Shown here in pieces: positions 53,931 through 64,000 of a DNA stretch of 64,000 nt (position 1 is its first letter; the number at the start of each line of letters is the position of its first letter). Location of the stretch: the NCBI GenBank assembly GCA_945859605.1, contig OX243827.1:6858619-6922618 (forward strand). The letters are read 5' to 3'. This stretch comes from Lumbricus rubellus (Eukaryota > Annelida > Clitellata > Crassiclitellata > Lumbricidae). The notes under the pieces are model-generated. The model saw nothing but the letters and a program-made list of their open reading frames with translations, had not been told where the DNA came from and did no database searches. A program made the translations under genes and the position numbers.

Positions 53931-55322
53931 CAGCGGTGCGCAACCTGCGGCCGTACGGCCGCATGCGGCCGTGAGGGGAATTATTGGCGGCCGTGAAAGC
54001 AAATCTAACTATAACATACTGGCGGCCGTTTGTAGATAAATTCATAAATATTTTTATTCCATTGTTTTGAAACTAAGGTTATATGAAGCAATTAGTTGCA
54101 TTTGTATTCTTTATTAGCCTATAATTATACTCTCACTTGAAGCGCACTCGTACGTGCACGCACACACGCACATAAATGGGTACGCGCACCCACCAATTGC
54201 CCGTCGCATGTGCATGCATCTAAGAGGCAGCTGCATATGTTTCCTCCAGATGTAGCCTAGTTAATTCAAAGAGCCCGCCAGAGTACTAATGACTCATATC
54301 CATCCAATACAAGGACAGCCAATCATTGCATACGATATGGACCAAGATTCCTCCGCTAGTGAGTTGAAAGATCTTGATATTGTGTATACGAGCTAGGCTG
54401 GAATCCTGGCTGGCCGCTGCTGGCGGGTGAAAAGTGACCAATGAAACTTACACCACAGATCATTTTAAAGTTATCAGGTTACAATGTACAACTGTATCTG
54501 TGTATGGCAGAATGGAAAATGGTGGCGTAGAAAGCTGCATAGGACTCAGTTTTGTCTGCTCCATGAATAGGTCACCCACTCACTGCGATTTGAAGAGAAG
54601 GAATACTAGATTTGCTGTATTCTATCTCAAGGGCTCCTATATCCTTTAGCAAAAAAAAGTAAACTAGATGTCTATGTCTATCTGTAAAGTGTAGGCCTAA
54701 GCTTAGTGTAAATCACAAATTGTCAGCTGTTGACTATGATGTCTTTGAAGAGAAAGAGAATATTTGAAGATGAGAAATGGGAAACCGATTTTTTCGTAGT
54801 GAAGACAGCTAATAAGCAGAGCTGTACTAATAAATTTTGAGGTGGGTTGTGGGTAGGCTACACGCCGGCCGGAAAAATTCGACTTTTTGGGGTGAATTTT
54901 CAGACAACCTTTTTTATTCATCACAATTTCTGACAATTTTTTTAGTCATCACCTATTTTTCTAAAAACTTTTTACTCGTGATACGTTCAAAAAAGCACTT
55001 CTTTCCAAGATTTTATACTATTTTCTCCTTGTCATTTCATTTCTCACATATTTATTGAAGCCTTATATCACTATGATTAGTACTGAAAATGTACAGCAAT
55101 TTTGCTTAGATGACAGCTTAAAATGCTGCCAAAGGAATGTGGAAATTTAAAAAATCAAACCTTCCCCTCTCGGCGTTACGCGCCTCGACGATATTGCCCC
55201 TCTCCACAAACCTCCATTTCCCCCCGCCCCAGATGAGGGGAACTAGATTAAATACTGGCGGCCGTGGTAAGAACGTAAGTCTTTGATGCGGCCGACACTG
55301 ACGAAAAGGTTGCGCACCCCTG
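53931..55322. mobile_element. hAT-type element, 1,392 bp, non-autonomous
   Basis: Starts CAGCGGTGCGCAACCTGCGG and ends AAAAGGTTGCGCACCCCTG, with GCGGCCGT motifs near both ends. Exact 8-bp duplication CTTTAAAG (53923-53930, 55323-55330). The interior has no open frame longer than about 75 codons. Confidence 0.9.
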
Positions 55323-55669
55323 CTTTAAAGTGTATTGGAAGTGATGACCCCCCCTCTGCCCCCCCCCCCCCCCCGATGACAGTCACATCAAAGCCACATG
55401 CCAACCAACCAACACCCTGGCACCCGACGATCACCCTGCCATTCACTCTTCCGCATTGATCCAATCCATCCAATCCATCCGTCGGTCCATCCGTCCAGCC
55501 AGGTAGGAAATGGAGTTCAATTGCATTCACACAAAAATATTAGTAAACATTGATAAGCATCAACAATACAAACCACTACACAAAGTACAGCCAAAAATGA
55601 ACTATGAATTTAAGTAAATTGCAACTGACCACTGCCATACGATACGATATGAGAGCAACAACTGGGAGC

Positions 55670-55712
55670 GCCTCTGACTGGTGTGCACTATAAATTTATA
55701 GATACAATACAA
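55670..55712 (+). mobile_element. L2/CR1-type LINE 3' terminus
   Basis: GGGAGCGCCTCTGACTGGTG then ACTATAAATTTATAGATACA and an AATAC tail. Only the terminus is preserved. Confidence 0.5.
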
Positions 55713-56054
55713 TGCAGCACCATAAACAAGCCAGCAGAACTTGCAGAGCACTCCAAATCAGTTCAAACTCAAAAACACTGTCTACCACAATCATAAGCTG
55801 CCTGCACAAGTTCGAGTTTAACATCATGAAATAATTATTAGCATCATTAAAATACCTTTGTTATTATTTTTTCCCATGTACATATGATGCCTTGGGGAAA
55901 AAAATACCTCGAGAGAATCATGTAAATATGTCTGAGTTGCAAAATCCTTGTCAACATCCGATGGAGAGAAAGTGCTTCAATAGTTGACAGCATTAAAGCA
56001 CTGGATTACAACTTGTGAGAGACAATGGAAAAGATAGCAGTCCGAGTTATTGTT

Positions 56055-56085
<31 letters not shown>

Positions 56086-56109
56086 ATACTGTTGTTATTA
56101 TATCTATCT

Positions 56110-56396
56110 CAGCTAACATTGGATGTCCTCTCTGCTCTTTAGACCGTCCTGACCTTCTTGTACCATGGTCTTGGACTGCCACGACACAGCATCGAGTCTA
56201 TTGCCTCTGTTGGTCCTTTGCTGTGGAAACGCCTTTCTGCTATAAATCGTGCTAAGATTTTATCTTTACATCTATAGGCAATGTACTGTTTTCATCCTTT
56301 GTCGTTAAGCTTTCTTTTTTGAGGGACTGTTCACACTGGGAGCGCCTCTGATTAGGTTGTACTAGGACAGACGCTTTATAAATCCATTAATAGTAT
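56110..56396 (+). mobile_element. L2/CR1-type LINE 3' fragment
   Basis: Translates DRPDLLVPWSWTATTQHRVY, matching [20 protein letters not shown] of the 37-kb fragment. Ends GGGAGCGCCTCTGATTAGGT...GACGCTTTATAAAT. A (TTG)n run precedes it at 56,050-56,085. Confidence 0.7.
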
Positions 56397-57482
56397 AGTA
56401 ATAATTAGTATAGTATTCATTATTATAAAACACCCAAGTTTCTTTTGCCAAACAAAATATTGACTTCAGGTGCAAAAAAATTCAGAATTTTATATCAATT
56501 GGTTCAAAAGAGCTCAGTTTCAGCATGTTGCAAATAAAAGATTTAGAAATCAATCAGCAATCTAATATCCCAGTCTAGCAAGCACAGATCACATTGCCAT
56601 CAATGCAATGCATATTCAACTGTACTTTATTCCACGTTCACCTTTAATTTCTCCTTCTTCACCTGCCCAGATCAGTGAACTGCTTCCAGGAGTCAGTGGC
56701 ACAGTGAGCAAGTTGGAAAATGTTAGCATTCTACTGCTGTATGGAAGGTTTGAATCCCTCTGCTGTAAGAATGAGAGTGTAATATAATTTCCCTAATATA
56801 TACTGAGCAACATAAATACTATAGCATGGATACATTACACGGTCTCTTCTCGAGACAATTGTGCTTCAACTGCACCTTCACTTCAACTCACTTAAGTGCA
56901 TTATCTGAACTAATCTTAAAACTTCAACAGCACCCTTATAACAATAATAATTTACAACCCAATAAATAATTATCAATTGCACTTCAGAACACACTCACGT
57001 CCACGCAATTCCAATGAGACTGATGAAATATAGATGATATTAGGACAGAAGAACTTACAGAAGGACTGTTAGTTATTGAGTCGCTGGCTGATGATCAAAC
57101 AAACTATAGATGCACATTCAGCATCTAGCGGCTCTGACGAACGAGGTAAAACAGACGACTTACACTGACCTATTCTCTCTTCCCCTTTGTTACACAAACG
57201 TTTCAAGACCATATACTTCGATCATCATTTCATATTGTGTTAGACTGGGAGCATCTTTGATGTATGCCAGTGGAAATATAATTTCCCTAACACTGAACAA
57301 CATAAATACTTTTAATAGCATGGAATGCACCTATCTCATCAGACCCCTTAAGAGTTGTGCTATATAAATTTGCAATGAGCATTACTTAATGCTCGTAACT
57401 TCGTAAGACCAATGTACTTCTACAGCAGCCTGTATCTTAATTCACAATTTGAGACAAGATTTCCTTAAACACCACAGTTAGA

Positions 57483-57485
<3 letters not shown>

Positions 57486-57524
<39 letters not shown>
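57486..57524. repeat. (CA)n microsatellite
   Basis: About 19 uninterrupted CA units. Confidence 0.95.
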
Positions 57525-57525
<1 letters not shown>

Positions 57526-57890
57526 TGAGCATCTCTGTTTCCTGTTTCACATGTATACATCAAACGTTGTTTAATCAGTTATGACACATTCAAACCTCAG
57601 ACATATCAACAAAATGGTGCACCAACAAATCTTCCCACAAATAGTAAAATTCCTGAATAATGAGTGATTTCAAGACACACAAAAATTATAGGCAGCCATG
57701 CCATGGATAATATTCACAGACATGAAAACTCTCCAGTCTAAAAAAGAGGCACAGTATTTAGATGAAGCGACAAGTCTTTGGATAGACCGATAGAGCGTCA
57801 AATTACAAAATTGGAAGAGACAACAGAGAGAGAGAAAAGTTCATAAAAAAACACAGTGAGGGACTGTAGTAAATAGAATGCAAATAGCAG

Positions 57891-57961
57891 TTAACCCTTT
57901 AATGTCGGAGGGTATAGAATTTCCCATACCCTTTACTACCATCTCGGCATTAAAGGGTTAA
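57891..57961. mobile_element. 71-bp TTAA-flanked miniature element, copy 3 (inverted)
   Basis: Reverse complement of the 5,116 copy with few changes: TTAACCCTTTAATGTCGGAG at the left and ATCTCGGCATTAAAGGGTTA at the right. Confidence 0.85.
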
Positions 57962-59639
57962 ACAAAAGAATCCCTGGCAGAAATCCATAACTTAAGCACT
58001 AAGCAGTTTTGAGTTAAGATGGTCAATCTCAAAAGCTGCATCCACACAGCCAAACGAAGTACAAGTTATGATTATTATTTACATAATAAACAAATTACAC
58101 ATCAGACCACAAATGCTTTAAAAAAGTTGAAGCAGAACAACATAGAGAAAAGCCCAATTGAAGAGTTCGTGGCTCTAACCTACACACAAAGTGGATACCA
58201 CGCCACCAATTTAAAAAAATATACATATTCCAATTATCAGTCCACCTACTCAGTAATTGAATGCATCTGCCACCCTTATTACTATTCCTTAATTACTATT
58301 CCACCTACTAGCATCAATAGTCTCAGAAGAATCCAGCCCTCATCACCAGCTGTTTGAATAAATTGAATAGTAAGAGAAGTAGGAAGGCTGTATAGATGTA
58401 GTGAGATCTTGAACAGCACTGATGCACATGATTTTATGCATCCGAGAGACTTTCATTAGAGACGTCTAGTCTACTCTACTTCTGTTGGTTTTTCTCGTCT
58501 GGAGTAAATACTGCAACCATTAGTAGGAACACTTAGCAAATATAAATCCATGTTCCCTGCTCAAATCAAACATTGCTGAAATTGAGAGTTGAGTTGGGTA
58601 CATGGGCATTTGGGAAGCACTATTACGTGCAAACATTCAATGCTTTACGTCGATGTTCAGTTTAATATAAATACACATCTGGGTTTATCTGATCTGGCCA
58701 AGGTAAAATCAAGCAAACTGAAAAAAAATTTAATGGATCATGTGATTTTTTGATCATTAACTCTCCAAAAATTAATATCTCAGTCAAATTTTGAGAGATT
58801 CTGTTTGAACTTTTATTGCATATACTTTAAGAACAAAAATTTTCAGAAAAATCCAAAGGGGTGTGATAGCAAATTGCTACTTTTCTGATTGATTTGACAT
58901 GGAATGACCCTTTTCATTTGAACTATACTAATGAAGGATTCAAACAAGTATAACTTTAGTTACCATTAACAGACTTTTCATTCTGCAAAAGCATTTAGAT
59001 TAATTGTAGAACACAATAGAATAGGTCCATAAACTGATTGATATGTGATTGAATTTTGAACACCTGCGTTACAATAATTAATTTGATTTATCTTGGACAT
59101 ATTGAAAAAAATATAAACACAAGAAACGGATGCACCTCACAGATACTTTGAAAAATGAAGATCGATATTCAGAAACAGAGCGATAATTATCAAGAAGACA
59201 CAAGACATCAAATCAATAGAACGGAGTTTCCTATATGAAGCAGACTCTGATGGGCATTGCAACTCAGGCAAGACAAGACAACTTGTAATGCAGAAATGAG
59301 TTGCTATATATCCAGACCACTCTGCTGCACAAAGTCATTCAGCAAAAACTGACAGAACTTTTGGACATGAAGAGAAATTGCCAGATGACTGAATTCCACG
59401 CAAGTGGAAAGCACTATACATACACAAGATTTGATGGATAGAGGAAAAGAGGAAAGACAACAAAATGAAGACAAACTGAAGGAGACTTGGAATAACATCA
59501 TCAGTGATCATCACCATGAGTACTTCACGTTATAAATGACCGCTGACGTTGAAGATCATTCATATGTATTATGCACCAATCATCATCGTCAAGAGGCTGG
59601 CATCAGGAACTGAAGATGACAACTATGGTGATCTGCATA

Positions 59640-59815
59640 ACATTGAGAGAGAGAACAGCTCCACAGCCAATTCATAAGAACCAGTCAGAGGTATGGAGTG
59701 TAAGAGACTTCACTTTCTGCATTACATTGAGAGAGAGAAAAGTCCCATAGCCAACTCATAAGAACCAGCCATAGGACATAATTATATGTAGGTATGGAGT
59801 GTAATAGACTTCATT
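59640..59815. repeat. About 100-bp imperfect tandem duplication
   Basis: ACATTGAGAGAGAGAACAGC... and ACATTGAGAGAGAGAAAAGT... repeat the same order of blocks through GGTATGGAGTGTAA(G/T)AGACTT. Confidence 0.75.
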
Positions 59816-59870
59816 TTCTCAACCTCAGCATGAAAGGAGGGAACTCAATGAGTCAACTCCTCATCATTTA

Positions 59871-60298
59871 GGCGTAGAAAAAAATTGTTGTGTTTCCGGT
59901 AACCCGACCGACCCATTTTTATGGCCACGACCCAAATATTTTTTTCAAAAATGTTTATTAAAAAAAAAAATTTTTTTCAAATGTTTTTTTTTTTAAATTT
60001 AACTTTTTTTTCAAAAATTATTTTTTTAACATTTGTATTGACATAACATAAGAGACGTCAACAAAATGAAATTAATAGGACGGTTTCTAGAGCAGTTTTA
60101 GGTGCAGACAGTCAGGAAATAGGGAGTTTATACCTGCTTAGAACACGTACTTTGTTTCAGCGTGCAAAAAAGACTAGTGGGGTATACTTTTTCGGATAGT
60201 CACTGCATAAAAATATTTTACAAAATAAAAATATTTTCCGACCTACCTACCCAATTTTTTTTAGCTCTGTTACCGGAAACACAACATTTTTTTAGGCC
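59871..60298. mobile_element. Harbinger-like MITE, copy 2 (428 bp)
   Basis: Inverted relative to the copy at 48,679 and homologous throughout (shared GTCAACAAAATGAAATTAAT, GGTGCAGACAGTC, GGGTAGGTAGGTCGG complement). Ends with GGCCTAAAAAAATGTTGTGT (inverted), flanked by TTA on both sides (59868-59870, 60299-60301). Confidence 0.85.
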
Positions 60299-60544
60299 TT
60301 ACCATACCTCCCCTTGCAACTATGTCCTGCCTCACTTTGGGTATCCAAGGATGTTGTCTGCTTTGCTCTGCTGAAAAGGGGGTCCTCTTATTTCCTTTTT
60401 GCTCATACTGCTACCATGAAGAATCGAGCCTTGTGGTTGGCCCAGTGGTCTGAATGGCCTTCCATTTGAGCTACGCGTATACAGCCCTTCACCCTGGTAC
60501 TCTACCAGAAACCTTCCTCACTAAACTTAAAACTGTCCTCTGCA

Positions 60545-60642
60545 GGTAGTCTGGAGTCAGGAGTGCCTCTGAGCGGTTTCCTTGAAGGGTCACAGCATAA
60601 GTTTCAGAATGAATGAATGAATGAATGAATCTTATCAGTGAC
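60545..60642 (+). mobile_element. L2/CR1-type LINE 3' terminus with (GAAT)n tail
   Basis: GAGTCAGGAGTGCCTCTGAG then TCCTTGAAGGGTCACAGCAT and a GAAT repeat; family motif order. Confidence 0.5.
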
Positions 60643-60864
60643 AAGATCATGGGTCTCAAGTCCACTTTATGGATTTCAAACCAGAGGTAAATCAGGATCC
60701 TCCAGCCAACTTACTGTTCAATTTACTCCAATCAGACAGAGGAATCAAATACAGCAAAGTCACCCATTTGACACTTAAAACCAGGCAGTCAACCCCTTCA
60801 TGTGTCAACAGCTGAAATCAGAATATTAAGGCTATAGTGCTGAATCATGGACCCTCAATTATAT

Positions 60865-60950
60865 ATAATGTGTGTGTGTGTATGTATGTGTGTGTGTGTG
60901 TGCATGCGTGTGTGTATGTGTGTGTGTGTGTGTGTGTGTGTACACACGTG
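60865..60950. repeat. (GT)n microsatellite
   Basis: GTGTGTATGTATGTGTGTGT-type run, interrupted. Confidence 0.92.
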
Positions 60951-61056
60951 CAAACATGTGTTAGCTAAAATACAGTTCATAGAGCTCTAGATCTGGAATG
61001 CCAAGCTCCCTCTTTAAGAGCAAGGCTTTTAGAAGGGCATGAGTTGTGCTACACAC

Positions 61057-61487
61057 CATAGTTGTAAAAAACGTTTTTTTCCGTTTTTTATTCTCTCCCA
61101 AAAAACGTCGTTTTTTCGTTTTTTATTTTTCCCATCGTTTTTTATCGTTTTTTATTATTTCTTTATCTTTATTTATTCATTTACTCTCTGTTATTATTTC
61201 ACTGAATTTAAATTTTTTCTGATATTCCTTATGTTTTCCGCCAACTCTCAAGGATTCAGCTAACTAAAGTCATTATTTCATCGTTTAACATCATCATTTA
61301 AGTGATAGCTTGCGTGTAGTAGGTTCCTAATCAAGGTTTTCAAGGGTAACATGCGGTTTTAGATGTAGCAAAGTCAAATTATTTTCCGTTTCCGTTTTTT
61401 ATCGTTTTTTTGTCGTTTTTTATTTTTTTGAAAAAACGTCGTTTTTTACCGTTTTTTATTTTATTTTCATCGTTTTTTACATCTATG
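61057..61487. mobile_element. hAT-like MITE of the CATAG family, copy 2 (431 bp)
   Basis: Ends CATAGTTGTAAAAAACG and, inverted, CATAGATGTAAAAAACG; exact 8-bp duplication CTACACAC (61049-61056, 61488-61495). Homologous to 7,070-7,457 along its length (TCAAATTATTTTCCGTTTCC shared). Confidence 0.88.
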
Positions 61488-62249
61488 CTACACACCTTAT
61501 TCGACTCCAATCCTCAGGTGCATCCATGGTATTGGATTTTAAAACCCTCTGAGGACACAAGGGCAATGTCAATGAAAACAGCATGGATGGAGGTTGTTTA
61601 ACCTGCCAACCAATTTCATAATCTCATGACCCAAACTCCAACAGGACATACAGAAGGCTGCAGATGAGTAAGACAGTCATCCATTCACAATGCCAAGGTC
61701 TTCACTAAATGACAATAGCAGTAGGCTCTGCAATGTCTGTATGGATATAGCCATGTACCATTCCAATGCCAACCTCATTCCCACATTATGGATGTTTTCC
61801 ATGTATATAGATGACAAAAAAGATCAGAACCATATATAAATATAATTATATATATATAATATTATATATATGCAACTGGACACAGCCATGCATAATCTAT
61901 CCACTGTCATGCAACAGTCAAGTTGACATGCAAACGCAGTCATGTTTTATGCATAAAAGAAATGAAGACATCTCTAAACATCGAGCAGCAAGAAGCGTAA
62001 GCTCGATCTCGCGTACTCAACAGTAGATGAAGATATCTTCATTGCGAGCTGTATTAGTGGCATAGGAAACCATTAGTGGTGCACGGCTAATCTTAATACG
62101 CTTTCAATGGAACAATCACAACCCACGACAACGTACCATTTGGCCAAGTATTACAGTATTAATAAACTGCCTTCCTGCCTTCCTAACAAAATCAATAACG
62201 ACATACACCACCAGTCCACCACGCACCATGCCGCCAATTTACACGCGCT

Positions 62250-62305
62250 GGCACCAACACAACACACAGCACCACAACACAGCACCACAACACAGCACCA
62301 CAACA
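62250..62305. repeat. 13-bp CAGCACCACAACA array
   Basis: Four to five units of CACAGCACCACAA. Confidence 0.85.
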
Positions 62306-62384
62306 TGGCACGATGAGATGACGACGGTGGTGGCACCACCAGAAAATCGATAGAGATAGAGATGTCTTGAATGCAACCGCTGCA

Positions 62385-62625
62385 GCACCAGCAGCAGCAG
62401 CAGCGAAAGATGGACAACGTGCAAAGCAGCAGCAGCAGGCGCAACGGTTAACGCTCATCCTCCATTCGACGAAAAAAAATCCAAATTACAATATTTGCCG
62501 AATAAAAGACGAAGCAGCCAAGTGCGAGAGATGAACTGATCGAGTCGAGGACATGCAGCTGTGCAACACCACCACATGCTGTTCGACAAACTGTGCAGCA
62601 GCACCAGCAGCAGCAGCAGCAGCAG
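62385..62625. repeat. CAG-repeat clusters
   Basis: Runs of CAG at about 62,385-62,405, 62,425-62,437 and 62,592-62,622. No supported coding frame. Confidence 0.85.
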
Positions 62626-63179
62626 CAGACACTGTATTAACTGTAATCCTAATGGTTTGCACAGGATTTGCTGCATAGACCAGAGACCTAATGCCTACCC
62701 AAAATCAGTATCTGCTGTGCTGTGTGTTGCTGTGAAGAATGCACAGATTCCACTTTGTTGACAACTAGAGCAGACCAATGCCAATGCGAGTTCAAGTCTG
62801 TATCTAGAGAAGAAGCAGTGGGTGAATTTTCTGATGGACAAGTTGCACGTCTAAACCATTGAACCATGAAAATCAATGGAAGCAGAACAGATGAGATGTA
62901 AGAAGATGGTTTACAAGTGCAATATATACACAGACAGTTTTAAAGCCATCTTCCAAAATTGTATGACAACATTCGCTAAACAAATCTCCAGAACTTTGAA
63001 AGAATGTGAAAGCATTCAACTCTATCTAAAACTCTATCTAAAAAGAAAAGTCTGAGAAAAAGAATGGACCATGATCTAATTACCAGATTTCCGGTTCATA
63101 TAAATACGTATCTCACATCCTGTGGGATGGAGACATGGCAGACTATGGATGTAATAAATCCAGCCATAATAGTCCGCAT

Positions 63180-63260
63180 CAGAGTCGGTCTTAGCCCAAA
63201 TGGCGCCCTAGGCAAGGCATCCATTTTGTTGCCCCAGACAAAGCACACATTTGGTGATAG
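63180..63260 (+). mobile_element. Possible single terminus of a DNA transposon
   Basis: CAGAGTCGGTCTTAGCCCAA followed by ATGGCGCCCTAGGCAAGG has the look of an hAT or related terminus, but the other end and target duplication are not visible. Confidence 0.3.
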
Positions 63261-64000
63261 TATAAGCCTACATTTGTCGCCCTTAGATTCCCACTCAATT
63301 GTTCAGCCCATGTCAGAATCTAAAGATGAATTAGCTAGAGCCCTTATATGCTCAACTGAGCAATGTTTTTATTATTATTACAATTTAAATAGTTCCCTGC
63401 AGGACAGTGCAGGTAGTATTACTATTCTATTTCAATTGTCATCCTGACTATTTATCTCAACACTGGGCATTGGCTCCTATATGTGAGGCATTGGTTACTA
63501 CATATGATGGCTAGATGTATGGTAAAAGGACTCTAACACTGCAGTCAACAAGGAAGCGTGCCTTCAATGCTCAGTAGGAAACTTATGGTGTTTAGACACT
63601 GGGCACCAGAAAATTAATGCTTATTTGACAATTACTCTCTCATGACGTCATGGAAATATTTCAAGCAGGGCCAAAAGTCATCACGCCCACATTGCAACAC
63701 GAGCAATGCATCAATAAGACTTAAAACATTTGACAGACTTCTATAATTTATGGGCCACAAAGAGTGTGTCTGCCTGACAGGTATAAAACCTTAAAGACTT
63801 CAAACCACATTATTGACTGTAGATGAAAGAATAGCAATCCAAAAACTCTAGCGTTAAAGTGTCTTCCCAAGAAATGCTTTTAGACAATAAAATGCTTAAG
63901 ACATTTGAAGTTATTAATGCCTCTGCTCGCACGAATGACCACTAACCACTGCAACTCAAAATTAGATAACAAATCCCTGTCACTATATGTCTTGCATTGG

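Larger units (their letters stand above)
51867..64000. other. Upstream region: CAMTA 5' UTR intron or flank, no coding gene found
   Basis: An upstream non-coding exon is implied by the acceptor at exon 1, but I cannot place it. The region carries two hAT-type elements, LINE 3' remnants, a TTAA element, a Harbinger-like MITE, a hAT-like MITE, microsatellites and CAG-rich stretches (62,390-62,640). 51,970-52,950, 55,800-56,100, 58,000-59,600 and 62,700-63,900 show nothing I can name. Confidence 0.6.

Noticed and set aside
62151..62676. Cys/Val- and Leu-rich open frames on the minus strand
   Set aside because: Shadows of CAG and CAGCACCACAACA repeats.

Overview
The window is genomic DNA from an invertebrate-type animal: AT-rich, with large introns, tRNA-derived SINEs, LINEs, cut-and-paste transposons, Helitrons and very many minisatellites. 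No operons or bacterial features are present. The phylum cannot be fixed from the sequence alone.

One protein-coding gene dominates: a calmodulin-binding transcription activator (CAMTA) on the minus strand. I assembled 17 coding exons by joining open segments at splice sites and checking codon phase. They run from a candidate start codon at 51852-51850 to an exon cut by the left edge at position 1. In order they encode a short N-terminus, the CG-1 DNA-binding domain (exons 2-5), a 504-codon disordered exon 6, the TIG/IPT domain (exons 6-8), a helical linker, ankyrin repeats (exons 10-12), a Ser/Ala-rich region and the IQ calmodulin-binding region (exons 16-17). About 1,510 codons are present. 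All phases match except between exons 5 and 6, where a small exon seems to be missing from my model.

Layout: 1-17,395 holds exons 17 to 5, closely spaced. 17,396-25,730 is an intron with an RTE-type LINE (uninterrupted ORF of about 987 codons) inserted into a 42-bp minisatellite. Exons 4, 3 and 2 lie at about 25.8, 32.8 and 39.3 kb in repeat-rich introns. A 12.4-kb intron leads to the first coding exon at about 51.8 kb. 51.9-64 kb has no gene I can support and carries transposons and simple repeats.

The most unusual observation is that tandem repeats in this gene often sit exactly on splice sites. A 24-bp array repeats the end of exon 8 together with its 5' splice site (10 copies, same reading frame). 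A 25/27-bp array repeats the 3' splice site of exon 7. A 26-bp array abuts a GC donor after exon 4, a 33-bp array abuts the exon 16 acceptor, a pentanucleotide repeat forms the exon 13 donor, and a 158-bp duplication copies the exon 11 acceptor. Other notable items are a nested pair of tiny TTAA-flanked elements, three short Helitrons with shared ends, two Harbinger-like MITEs and several hAT-type elements with perfect 8-bp target duplications.
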